From Bacteroidales bacterium (GTDB lineage Bacteria > Bacteroidota > Bacteroidia > Bacteroidales > UBA932), in assembly GCA_016283985.1 (NCBI GenBank), contig JAEENZ010000124.1, forward strand, positions 1-27,818: 27,818 nucleotides of DNA. The letters are read 5' to 3'. The position numbers and the translations under genes were made by a program. Within the stretch, counting starts at the first letter, position 1. Every line of letters begins with the position of its first letter. A model generated the notes under the pieces. It saw only the letters and a list, made by a program, of their open reading frames with translations, ran no database searches and was not told the origin of the DNA. Below are positions 8,965 to 15,359 of this stretch, piece after piece.

Positions 8965-8996
8965 TAAATATAGTAAAAGAAGGGTAAAAAAGCAAA
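8965..8996 (-). promoter_or_regulatory. Promoter of the M6-HprK-S26-PqqD-ABC operon
   Basis: On the minus strand TTTG (8996-8993) is followed by exactly 20 nt and TATATTTA (8972-8965), one base off TAnnTTTG. The -33 TTTG lies in the T-rich tail of the upstream terminator hairpin. The -7 box ends 5 nt before the ATG at 8959, which predicts a leaderless or nearly leaderless mRNA. Confidence 0.55.
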
Positions 8997-9018
8997 GGGC
9001 CGCCAGCCTCACGGCCCT
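8984..9018 (-). terminator. Intrinsic terminator after the histone-like gene
   Basis: Read on the minus strand, AGGGCCG (9018-9012), a 9-nt loop and CGGCCCT (9002-8996) form a 7-bp GC-rich stem, followed by TTTGCTTTTTT. This is a typical Rho-independent terminator. It lies about 90 bp after the histone-like gene and immediately before the M6 operon, and so insulates the two. Confidence 0.7.
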
Positions 9019-9108
9019 CGACCCTTAGACGTGTACTAAAACCTAAACCTGCAATATAGATGCAGTTGGTTTTAGGAACGTTGCAAGATTTTTTTCAAAT
9101 TTTGCAAA

Positions 9109-9285
9109 TTATTTCTTTGCCTCAGCAACGGAAACTGCACGGAACTCCTTGAGGTCCTTCATGAGTGCGAGGGCGGCCTTACGTGCGCGGGCACCGGCTG
9201 CCTTGTTTCCCTTAACGAGCTGAGCTTCAGCGTTCACCTGGAAATCAGCGATTTCAGCATTGATTTTTTCAACAAGCTTTTTCAT
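9109..9285 (-). CDS. Histone H1-like (Hc1-type) nucleoid protein
   Basis: This 58-residue basic protein begins MKKLVEKINAEI and contains KGNKAAGARARKAALAL and ends AEAKK. It matches the small histone H1/Hc1-like proteins widespread in Bacteroidota, whose conserved core is GNKAAGxRARKAxL. These are thought to bind DNA through the lysine- and arginine-rich helix. The gene stands alone, with 129 bp of AT-rich DNA upstream and a terminator downstream. It is too short for routine ORF filters but is strongly supported by the conserved core. I saw no promoter fitting TAnnTTTG in the upstream gap. Confidence 0.85.
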   Translation of the reverse strand: MKKLVEKINAEIADFQVNAEAQLVKGNKAAGARARKAALALMKDLKEFRAVSVAEAKK

Positions 9286-9414
9286 TTTGTTTTGATTTAA
9301 TGGTTTATAAAATAGTACTGTGTTATGTTGCTTTCAGTTAGCGAGTGGCAAGATAATCAATTAGTTAAAGAATTGCAAAGTTTTTTGCAAAAAAATTCAC
9401 TTTTTAAGCCTTTT
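9286..9414. other. AT-rich intergenic region
   Basis: This 129-bp gap between pth and the histone-like gene is AT-rich. At its right end a weak minus-strand hairpin (AAGCC/GGCTT, overlapping the pth stop) followed further on by a T-run may end the rplY-pth transcript. A palindromic TTTTTTGCAAAAAA is also present. No open reading frame or clear promoter is seen. Confidence 0.4.
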
Positions 9415-9993
9415 TTAGGCTTTTTTTGTGTTTAAAACGTTCATTGCGCGGTCTGCACCCACGAAAATCCAGTCTTTGACACCCTGGATTACCCGCTCGC
9501 AAAGTTCAGGCATCTTCGCCTTTTCTTCTTCCGAAAGCGTGCCGAGCACATAGTCTATCTGTGCTCCTTCTTCGAACTCGTGTCCGACTCCCAGCCGGAT
9601 ACGGGTATAGTCCCTGGTCTCGATCGTCTCCTCGATGTTCTTCAGTCCATTGTGGCCTCCGTCGCTCCCGCTCTTGCGCATCCTCACGGTGCCGAAAGGG
9701 AGGTTGATATCGTCGCAAATCACCAGGAGACGTTCGGTCGTCACCGGCAGTTTGCTCAGATAATAGCGGATGGCGTTGCCGCTGAGGTTCATGTAGGTGG
9801 ACGGTTTGAGCAGGTAGACGTTGCGTCCTTTCAGGCTGAGAACTGCCACGTCGCCGTAGCGATGGGTTTCAAAAGAGATATTGGACGCGTGAGCCCACGC
9901 ATCCAATACCATAAAACCCATGTTGTGGCGGGTTCCGGCGTATTCCGGGCCGATGTTGCCCAGTCCTGCCACCAGATAGCTCTCGCCTGCCAT
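9415..9993 (-). CDS. pth: Peptidyl-tRNA hydrolase
   Basis: This 192-residue cytoplasmic enzyme releases peptides from peptidyl-tRNA that has dropped off the ribosome. Family motifs are clear: the N-terminal LVAGLGNIGPEYAGTRHNMGF with catalytic His23, the ICDDINLPFG segment carrying the conserved Asp, and SGSDGGHNGLKNI. The length is normal. It follows rplY with a 15-bp gap, the usual rplY-pth pairing in bacteria, and both are probably transcribed from the promoter at 10688-10719. Confidence 0.96.
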   Translation of the reverse strand: MAGESYLVAGLGNIGPEYAGTRHNMGFMVLDAWAHASNISFETHRYGDVAVLSLKGRNVYLLKPSTYMNLSGNAIRYYLSKLPVTTERLLVICDDINLPFGTVRMRKSGSDGGHNGLKNIEETIETRDYTRIRLGVGHEFEEGAQIDYVLGTLSEEEKAKMPELCERVIQGVKDWIFVGADRAMNVLNTKKA

Positions 9994-10008
9994 AGCCGGG
10001 GGAGGTTT

Positions 10009-10593
10009 TTATTCAGCCTCTTCAGCTGCTGCGGTGGTGTCCACGTTGCGGGTGGTCTTCACGTAGCAGAGGATGGCATCCTTGTCGGTGAGGACGGAAA
10101 CCTTCTCGATCTTCACGTCACCGGCCTTGATCTTCTTGTCGAGGTCGAGCTTGGTGATGTCGATGGTGATATCGTCCGGCAGGTTCTCCATCTGGGCGCT
10201 GATGCGCAGCTTCCTTGCACCGGAAACGAACTTACCACCTTTCTGAACGCCGATGGCGTGTCCCTCGAACTTGATGGGAACGTCGATGGCGATGGGCTTC
10301 TTCTCGTCAACTGCGAGGAAGTCGATGTGGAGGCAGTTGTCCTTTACGGGATGGAACTGGAGCTCATGGAGAATCACGGAATAGTTCTTCTTTCCATCGA
10401 GAGTCAGGTCGATGATATGGGAATAGGGGGTGCCAAGAAGGTTCTTGAGATCCTTTTCTACCACTGTGAAGAGAACGTTGTCGATTCCGTTGCCATAGAG
10501 ATTGCAAGGAACGAGGCCCTGCTTGCGGAATGCCTTGATGACGGCTTTGTTGCCAACCTCACGGGTCTGGCCGTTAAGTGCGAAATGCTTCAT
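10009..10593 (-). CDS. rplY: Ribosomal protein L25 (Ctc form)
   Basis: This 194-residue protein is the long, two-domain (Ctc/TL5-type) form of L25, which binds 5S rRNA in the 50S subunit. The N-terminal domain has the L25 pattern (REVGNKAVIKAFRKQGLVPCNLYGN), and the C-terminal beta domain follows, with a low-complexity acidic tail (TTAAAEEAE). It leads the rplY-pth operon. Upstream is a strong promoter match and a leader of about 90 nt with a perfect 7-bp hairpin, so post-transcriptional control is possible. Confidence 0.95.
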   Translation of the reverse strand: MKHFALNGQTREVGNKAVIKAFRKQGLVPCNLYGNGIDNVLFTVVEKDLKNLLGTPYSHIIDLTLDGKKNYSVILHELQFHPVKDNCLHIDFLAVDEKKPIAIDVPIKFEGHAIGVQKGGKFVSGARKLRISAQMENLPDDITIDITKLDLDKKIKAGDVKIEKVSVLTDKDAILCYVKTTRNVDTTAAAEEAE

Positions 10594-10621
10594 TTCTTTG
10601 TTTTTTAAAATGTGTTACTCA

Positions 10622-10643
10622 ATCCGGAATACAGGGTCCGGAT
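10622..10643 (-). promoter_or_regulatory. Hairpin in the rplY leader
   Basis: ATCCGGA (10622-10628) and TCCGGAT (10637-10643) form a perfect 7-bp stem with an 8-nt loop in the predicted rplY 5' leader. A second, imperfect C-rich/G-rich hairpin lies closer to the transcription start (10655-10673). No T-run follows either, so they do not look like intrinsic terminators. An autoregulatory role is conceivable but unproven. Confidence 0.4.
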
Positions 10644-10687
10644 CCCATTGCACCAAAGCCCCTTGGGGGTTTTACGAAATGCGGGCG

Positions 10688-10719
10688 CAAATATAGATAT
10701 TTTTGATTATTCTACCAAA
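10688..10719 (-). promoter_or_regulatory. rplY-pth promoter
   Basis: On the minus strand TTTG (10719-10716), 20 nt, then TATATTTG (10695-10688) match the Bacteroidota -33/-7 consensus exactly. The -33 part lies inside the last codons of the C11 peptidase gene (stop at 10707). The predicted leader before rplY is about 90 nt. Confidence 0.75.
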
Positions 10720-11963
10720 TTTGTGGCTTTATTCCACTCGAGTGTCTTGTAGAATTCGTTCAGGGCGGCATCGCCCGCTCCGGGAAGATACATGCTCAGG
10801 CCGCTGTAAGTGTTGATGGTGATGGTCAGGAACCTCGGCGTGCTTGCCTTGTAGCTTATGCAGGAATCGAGGGCCAGTTTCAGCGTAGCCATGTCCTCCA
10901 GGCTGATATCCGCCTTCGAGAAGATATCCTGCAGGTCGTAGAACCAGTGATGCGAACCCTGGAAATACGGCTGGATGCCACTGTTGATGCCCAGCGCGTC
11001 CAGATTGACGCGGTATTTGCTGAACAGTGTCTTGCAGGTCTGTGCAAGAGCCGGGAGGGCGGATGACTTCGTTACGGTTATGGTAGCGGAACTGCCCAAT
11101 TTGTCGTAGTGGTCGAAATACAGTTTGCAGAAACCCTCTATGCTCGGATTGTCGCTGATTAGGGTACTGACATCGGAATAGTCGAAACCGTCCGCCAGCA
11201 CTTCGGTAGGGGAGAACGCCACTTTGTCTGCAACGTCCTTGAACTCGTACGCTATTTCCACTCCGCCCATAAGGCAAGCATCGAAAAGGATATAGTCGAG
11301 ATGCATGGGAATTGCCGCAGCCATGTCGTGGATGTTCATCTCCAGCGAATATCTCTTCCCGTCGATCATCTTCGCCTCTGCGCCGATGCTCTTCACCCTG
11401 GGTTCATCCGGATTCTCGTTGTAACGGAAGAGAGGGAGTTCGTCCGAATGACGCTTCCGGGATAGCTGGAATACGTCCAGCACGTTGGTGCTGTTGTATT
11501 TCCCCGGGGGGAGCCATCCGGTTGCGTGTGAAGAGAAAACCAGTCCGTAACGTGCCCCGGGATACAGCTCCATGACCTTTTCCAGCACTTCGCGCATCAC
11601 GACAGGGTCCGTAGCATAACGGGACTTGTCGATGGTGAGAAGGGTGTCTGCCTTAAGCTTTCCGAAATCCTTGGAAAGCTCCACCAGATGGGATGGGGTC
11701 AGGGTGTTGAAATCGATGTCGGTTACGGAAAAGTGAGTGAAAGTCAGCAGTTTGTGCTTCGAACCCACAAAAGGAATATTGCCTTTCTTGAGAACGTCCA
11801 GATTGCCTCTGATACTGGATGACAGGTCATTGAAGCCTGCGCAGTAATAGATCATCACGAAGTCCTCCCGGGGATACGAACTCCGGTCGGATTCCTTCGT
11901 GCATCCGCATAGCATCCCTGCAAGGATGACGGAAAGCAATATGACTGCCCTATATCTGCGCAT
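10707..11963 (-). CDS. Clostripain-family (C11) cysteine peptidase lipoprotein
   Basis: This 418-residue protein has a lipoprotein signal (MRRYRAVILL, lipobox LCGC with Cys21) and a clostripain-type peptidase domain. The predicted catalytic His lies in VFSSHATGW and the catalytic Cys in FDACLMGGVE, the paired motifs of clan CD family C11. It is probably held on the outer membrane facing outward or in the periplasm and cleaves after basic residues, as family members commonly do. The gene is not co-directional with a close upstream partner; its promoter is divergent from that of xerD. The stop lies inside the rplY promoter. Confidence 0.86.
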   Translation of the reverse strand: MRRYRAVILLSVILAGMLCGCTKESDRSSYPREDFVMIYYCAGFNDLSSSIRGNLDVLKKGNIPFVGSKHKLLTFTHFSVTDIDFNTLTPSHLVELSKDFGKLKADTLLTIDKSRYATDPVVMREVLEKVMELYPGARYGLVFSSHATGWLPPGKYNSTNVLDVFQLSRKRHSDELPLFRYNENPDEPRVKSIGAEAKMIDGKRYSLEMNIHDMAAAIPMHLDYILFDACLMGGVEIAYEFKDVADKVAFSPTEVLADGFDYSDVSTLISDNPSIEGFCKLYFDHYDKLGSSATITVTKSSALPALAQTCKTLFSKYRVNLDALGINSGIQPYFQGSHHWFYDLQDIFSKADISLEDMATLKLALDSCISYKASTPRFLTITINTYSGLSMYLPGAGDAALNEFYKTLEWNKATNLVE

Positions 11964-11969
11964 AGCTTA

Positions 11970-11977
11970 CAAAGATA
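11970..11977 (-). promoter_or_regulatory. -7 box before the C11 peptidase gene
   Basis: TATCTTTG on the minus strand fits TAnnTTTG and ends 6 nt before the ATG at 11963, predicting an almost leaderless transcript. No TTG is seen 20 nt upstream. Confidence 0.5.
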
Positions 11978-11989
11978 CTCTTTTTTATT

Positions 11990-11997
11990 TATATTTG
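11990..11997 (+). promoter_or_regulatory. -7 box before xerD
   Basis: TATATTTG matches TAnnTTTG and ends 7 nt before the xerD ATG, predicting a leaderless or nearly leaderless message. It lies back to back with the C11 -7 box inside a 41-bp divergent region. Confidence 0.55.
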
Positions 11998-12004
11998 TGG
12001 AAAT

Positions 12005-12886
12005 ATGGCAGCCCAGACGGAAAAATTGCTCAAGGCTTACCGCTATTATCTGCGGATAGAGCGTAAGATGTCTCCCAACACGGTGACCTCTTACTGCTCC
12101 GACGTGGCGGCATTCATGGACGTGGCCGGCATCGATCCTGCCAATGCGGACAGTTCGGACATAGCAGGATATCTTTCGTCCCGTGCCGGAGATGTCTCGA
12201 AGCGCAGCCAGTCCCGGCAGCTGAGTTCGCTGCGGTCGTTTTTCGACTGGCTGGTGCTGGAAGGGATGCGCAGCGACAATCCATGCGATGCGGTGGACCA
12301 TCCCAAATTGGGCAGGTATCTCCCGGAAGTGCTTTCCGTAGAAGAAGTTACGGCCATAATCGAGGGGGTGGACACCCGCACCTGGCAGGGCGTCCGCGAC
12401 CGTGCGATCCTGGAAATCCTTTACGGTTGCGGGCTGCGCGTTTCGGAAGTCTGTGCGCTCAGGATATCGAATGTCTATGAGACTGAAGGTTTCGTGCGCA
12501 TCATAGGGAAGGGGGACAAAGAGCGCCTGGTGCCGATAGGCGGCGCGGCGGTCGAGGCTTATGGGCAGTGGCTCTCCATGCGCCCCGAAGCGTTCTCCCC
12601 GGCATACGACGACTATGTGTTCCTGAACCGTTTCGGCAAGCCCCTGAGCCGCGTGTCGGTATTCAACATGGTAAAAAAGGCCGCCATGCTGGCAGGCGTA
12701 TCCAAGGAGATATCCCCTCACACTTTCCGTCACAGCTTCGCCACCCACCTGATTGAAAACGGCGCCGACCTGCGCGTCGTGCAGGAGATGCTCGGCCACG
12801 AAAGCATCCTCACCACCGAAATCTACACCCACATCGACACCGCCACCTGGCAGAAGGCGGTGCTGGAGCATCATCCTCGCGGATGA
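12005..12886 (+). CDS. xerD: Tyrosine recombinase XerD
   Basis: This 293-residue tyrosine recombinase has an N-terminal SAM-like core-binding domain (about 1-95) and a catalytic domain. Catalytic residues are visible: Arg145 in GCGLRVSEVCAL, a Lys in GKGDKERLVPI, HTFRHSFATHL, then LGHES and Tyr274 in TEIYTHID. Length and motifs fit the XerC/XerD family that resolves chromosome dimers at dif; XerD rather than XerC is the usual assignment for the single Bacteroidota gene of this type. No dif-like site was recognised. It stands alone, with a -7 box 7 nt upstream. Confidence 0.92.
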   Translation: MAAQTEKLLKAYRYYLRIERKMSPNTVTSYCSDVAAFMDVAGIDPANADSSDIAGYLSSRAGDVSKRSQSRQLSSLRSFFDWLVLEGMRSDNPCDAVDHPKLGRYLPEVLSVEEVTAIIEGVDTRTWQGVRDRAILEILYGCGLRVSEVCALRISNVYETEGFVRIIGKGDKERLVPIGGAAVEAYGQWLSMRPEAFSPAYDDYVFLNRFGKPLSRVSVFNMVKKAAMLAGVSKEISPHTFRHSFATHLIENGADLRVVQEMLGHESILTTEIYTHIDTATWQKAVLEHHPRG

Positions 12887-12889
12887 TGC
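12868..12889 (+). terminator. Hairpin at the xerD stop, possible terminator
   Basis: GCATCATCC (12868-12876), a TCGC tetraloop and GGATGATGC (12881-12889) form a perfect 9-bp stem that contains the xerD stop codon. A T-run (TTTTT) comes only about 14 nt later at 12904, so this is an atypical terminator. Confidence 0.4.
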
Positions 12890-12908
12890 CATTCTCATCG
12901 CAGTTTTT

Positions 12909-13010
12909 GGGTAAGGTCCAATTTTAGGGTCGACACCTTACCCGCTGGAAGTGGCTGGGAGGTCGAAATGCCGGTAAGGTCCCCGGCATGAAAATGGACC
13001 TTACCCGCTG
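12909..13010. repeat. Tandem pair of palindromic units
   Basis: Four copies of one motif alternate in orientation: GGTAAGGTCC at 12910, the inverse ACCTTACCC at 12935, GGTAAGGTCC at 12973, and GGACCTTACCC at 12996. The direct copies are 63 bp apart, as are the inverse ones (13 bp ACCTTACCCGCTG is identical in both). So a ~63-bp palindromic unit is duplicated in tandem. The second unit forms a 10-bp stem, and an independent stem ATGCCGG/CCGGCAT (12968-12974, 12983-12989) overlaps it. It lies between the converging xerD and ComEA-like genes and codes for nothing. Confidence 0.75.
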
Positions 13011-13027
13011 CGGACCGATAGGAACGG

Positions 13028-14008
13028 TTATTTCAGCCGGCAGCGGTTCAGGCGGGCAGCCTGCTGTTCGGTAATGATGCCGGCTTTGAGCAAGCCGTTT
13101 GGGGTGAGGTTTTCGGGGGGATTGTGGTCCCGGTAGAAAGCGATGTCCCGGGCGGTCTGCCAATTGCGCACGTGCGGGTGGTTCCGGATATCTTCCAGAG
13201 TGCCGGACCAGAAAGGATAAGGTTCTGCAGGCGAGCACTTTATGAGGTCTTTCAGACCATTGAACTTCTCCTGGTCGAAATGCCATATTTCCATCAGCTG
13301 CTCCGGGCAGCTGTAGCCATGGAGCTGCTCCCGGTACTCCACCATCTTGTGAGCGAACCATCCACCAATCCCCGGCAGAGCATCGAACGCCGCGGAATCT
13401 GCCTTGTTTATATCCACGAGCGGGATATCGATGAACGGCTCCAGACGCTTGAAGACCGAATCCGCCACCACGTAACTCTTTGCGAAATCGCTCTTCCTGC
13501 GGAACCTGCCGCCCTTCTCGCGGTAGTTCAGGATGGACTGCGCCTGCTTTTCGGTGAATCCAAGCCGGCATAACTCCTCCAGCGTCACCGTGTTGGGGTT
13601 GAAGCGGAAGGTCTCCACCTTCCGGCTCGGCGCCTTTTCATACATTGCCCTCGCCGCCGGCTCATGGTTGCCCCTCCTTTCCACGACCACCGATTCGCCC
13701 TCCTCGGCCAACCGCGACAGGCTGGTTTTATTTGGTTGGGCATCCGGCGGTAGGGTATCCGGTCCGGACGCCATATCCGCCCTCGGATGTAGAGGGAGGG
13801 GCCCGTCGTAGACGGGAGGGGCCGCGAAGCGGTCGGCTTGAGGACCGGATACCCTACCGCCGGACCTTTGAACTACGTACACCGTATCCGGCCTGTCGCG
13901 GTTGGCGACAACCCTCTCGACAGCCGCCCGGTGCATGAACAGCGCCAGCTCGAAGCCGAGGACGAGAAAAGCGAGGGCTATCGCCCCCGTCTTGAAAGAA
14001 GATTTCAT
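13028..14008 (-). CDS. ComEA-like helix-hairpin-helix protein, membrane-anchored
   Basis: This 326-residue protein has one N-terminal membrane segment (about 8-27), a proline-rich linker, and a series of helix-hairpin-helix motifs: FNPNTVTLEELCRLGF...ILNYREKGGRF near 135-170, then DINKADSAAFDALPGIGGWFAHKMVEYR near 205-232, and a third partial repeat (NVRNWQTARDIAFYRDH region) toward the C-terminus. ComEA proteins bind incoming DNA in the periplasm during uptake; this role is possible here but not shown. The linker (about residues 48-89) is encoded by a palindromic element, described separately. The gene converges with xerD, and no other competence gene is nearby. Confidence 0.82.
   Translation of the reverse strand: MKSSFKTGAIALAFLVLGFELALFMHRAAVERVVANRDRPDTVYVVQRSGGRVSGPQADRFAAPPVYDGPLPLHPRADMASGPDTLPPDAQPNKTSLSRLAEEGESVVVERRGNHEPAARAMYEKAPSRKVETFRFNPNTVTLEELCRLGFTEKQAQSILNYREKGGRFRRKSDFAKSYVVADSVFKRLEPFIDIPLVDINKADSAAFDALPGIGGWFAHKMVEYREQLHGYSCPEQLMEIWHFDQEKFNGLKDLIKCSPAEPYPFWSGTLEDIRNHPHVRNWQTARDIAFYRDHNPPENLTPNGLLKAGIITEQQAARLNRCRLK
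13743..13864. repeat. 122-bp palindromic element inside the ComEA-like gene
   Basis: A perfect 23-bp inverted repeat (13743-13765 and 13842-13864; core GGCGGTAGGGTATCC) encloses 76 bp that contain two smaller hairpins (CCCGTC/GACGGG and CCGC/GCGG). The whole element lies in the coding sequence and is read through in frame, adding a proline- and glycine-rich linker to the protein. No transposase is associated. It resembles palindromic elements that insert in coding DNA in other bacteria, but the sequence is not one I recognise. Confidence 0.8.
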
Positions 14009-14020
14009 GCCGGGCCCCTC

Positions 14021-14731
14021 CTACTCCTTATATTTATTGCGGTGTTCCCCCTTTTCGGTAACGGCGCCGCCCACGACGATGACTATTTCGCCCTTGGGCT
14101 CCTCTGCGCTGAAATGTGCCAGCACTTCGGCAAGAGTGCCGCGGACATGCTCCTCGTGGAGTTTGGAGATCTCCCGTGCAACACTGCAGGGGCGGTCCGG
14201 TCCGAAGACCTCGGCAAATTGCTCGAGGGTCTTCACAAGGCGGCGGGGGGATTCATAGAAAACCATGGTCCGAGGCTCGTAGGCCAGGGCTTGGAGCAGG
14301 GTCTGACGGCCTTTCTTCTGCGGGAGGAATCCTTCGAAGCAGAAGCGGTCGCAGGGCAGGCCGGATGATACCAGGGCGGGGATGCACGCCGTGGCACCGG
14401 GCAGGGTCTGAACTTCGATGCCTTCCGCAGCGCAGGTGCGGGCAAGCAGGAAGCCGGGATCGGAGATGCCCGGAGTGCCGGCATCGCTGATGAGGGCGAC
14501 GTTCCGTCCGGTGAGGATGACTTCCTTGATGCGCTCGGCGGTCTGGTGCTCGTTGAATTTATGGTGGGACTGAAGGGGACGGTGGATGCCGTAATGGCCA
14601 AGGAGAACTGAACTGGTGCGCGTATCCTCAGCCAGGATCAGGTCCGCTTCCTTCAATATCTCCACCGCCCTGAAGGACATGTCTTCAAGGTTTCCCACCG
14701 GGGTAGGCACAATGTAAAGTTTTCCTTTCAT
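14021..14731 (-). CDS. rsmI: 16S rRNA 2'-O-methyltransferase RsmI
   Basis: This 236-residue SAM-dependent enzyme methylates the ribose of C1402 in 16S rRNA. Tetrapyrrole-methylase-fold motifs are clear: LYIVPTPVGNLEDMSFRAVEIL, AEDTRTSSVLL, SDAGTPGISDPGF, LPGATACIPALVSSGLP, and the C-terminal GEIVIVVGG. The frame extends well upstream, but homology begins at MKGKLYIVPTP, so ATG 14731 is the start. It is divergent from tdk. Its promoter lies across the tdk start region. The 3' end is 12 bp from the ComEA-like start, so that gene may be co-transcribed. Confidence 0.95.
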   Translation of the reverse strand: MKGKLYIVPTPVGNLEDMSFRAVEILKEADLILAEDTRTSSVLLGHYGIHRPLQSHHKFNEHQTAERIKEVILTGRNVALISDAGTPGISDPGFLLARTCAAEGIEVQTLPGATACIPALVSSGLPCDRFCFEGFLPQKKGRQTLLQALAYEPRTMVFYESPRRLVKTLEQFAEVFGPDRPCSVAREISKLHEEHVRGTLAEVLAHFSAEEPKGEIVIVVGGAVTEKGEHRNKYKE

Positions 14732-14748
14732 ATAATAGGACTTATTGT

Positions 14749-14756
14749 TATCTTTG
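14749..14756 (+). promoter_or_regulatory. -7 box of the tdk promoter
   Basis: TATCTTTG fits TAnnTTTG and lies 30 bp before the tdk ATG. It lies between the rsmI start and the rsmI -7 box, so the two genes' promoters overlap. Confidence 0.5.
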
Positions 14757-14772
14757 CACAACAAGTCGACGA

Positions 14773-14803
14773 CAAATTTAACCAAAATGTACGCAGAAAA
14801 CAA
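14773..14803 (-). promoter_or_regulatory. rsmI promoter
   Basis: On the minus strand TTG (14803-14801), exactly 20 nt, and TAAATTTG (14780-14773) match the consensus. The -33 part is within the first codons of tdk. The predicted leader is about 37 nt. Confidence 0.65.
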
Positions 14804-15359
14804 TACCAAAAAGAGCGGCTGCATCGAAGTCGTATGCGGCTCCATGTTCTCGGGAAAAACGGAAGAACTTATCCGCAGGCTCCGCAGGGCCCAGTTTGCC
14901 AATCAGGTGATAGCCATATTCAAACCTTCGGTAGACAACCGCTACTCCGACGTGGAGGTGGTTTCGCACGATTCCCACAGCATCACCAGCAAGCCCATCA
15001 AGGATGCGGCGGAGATGCTCAAGGTAGGTCCCGAAGTGCAAGTCGTCGGCATAGACGAGGCCCAGTTTTTCGGAGAAAACCTGGCCGCGGTCTGCCAGGC
15101 CCTGGCCAACCGCGGCATCCGCGTGATCGCGGCCGGCCTCGACACCGACTATCTCGGTAAACCCTTCGGCCCCATCCCGGCCCTCATGGCCATCGCCGAA
15201 GACGTGCAGAAAGTGCACGCAATCTGCGTGAAATGCGGCAACCTCGCCAACCATTCTCACCGCCTGAGCAAGAGCCGAAAACTGGTCGTGCTCGGCGAGA
15301 AGGACATCTACGAGCCCCTCTGCCGCGAATGTTTCAACAAGGCTTTGGCTGAAGACTAG
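14787..15359 (+). CDS. tdk: Thymidine kinase (type II)
   Basis: This 190-residue cytoplasmic enzyme phosphorylates thymidine with ATP in pyrimidine salvage. The P-loop is [11 protein letters not shown], and the Walker B-like catalytic segment is IDEAQFF. The C-terminal zinc-binding cysteines are in CVKCGN and CRECF, as in bacterial type II enzymes. ATG 14787 was chosen because homology begins near it. The gene converges with trpS: both stop codons lie within one CTAG. It is transcribed alone. Confidence 0.95.
   Translation: MYAENNTKKSGCIEVVCGSMFSGKTEELIRRLRRAQFANQVIAIFKPSVDNRYSDVEVVSHDSHSITSKPIKDAAEMLKVGPEVQVVGIDEAQFFGENLAAVCQALANRGIRVIAAGLDTDYLGKPFGPIPALMAIAEDVQKVHAICVKCGNLANHSHRLSKSRKLVVLGEKDIYEPLCRECFNKALAED

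Noticed and set aside
7658..9028. Plus-strand frame of 456 codons opposite the M6 peptidase gene
   Set aside because: No conserved motif, and it runs through the promoter and terminator region; shadow frame.
8984..9108. tRNA or small structured RNA between the histone-like and M6 genes
   Set aside because: No cloverleaf or known RNA motif can be drawn; only the terminator hairpin is convincing.
9109..9285. Ribosomal protein S20, considered because of size and basic composition
   Set aside because: The GNKAAGARARKAAL core fits the Bacteroidota histone H1-like proteins, and at 58 residues it is too short for S20.
9381..9396. TTTTTTGCAAAAAA as a terminator
   Set aside because: It is a loop-free A/T palindrome and would form a weak hairpin; I only mention it within the intergenic description.
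12868..13010. dif site for XerD
   Set aside because: The palindromes here do not have the two 11-bp half-sites with a 6-bp centre expected of dif and are better explained as repeats.
13743..13864. Insertion sequence ends
   Set aside because: Only 76 bp lie between the arms and no transposase is present, so it is a non-coding palindromic element rather than an IS.
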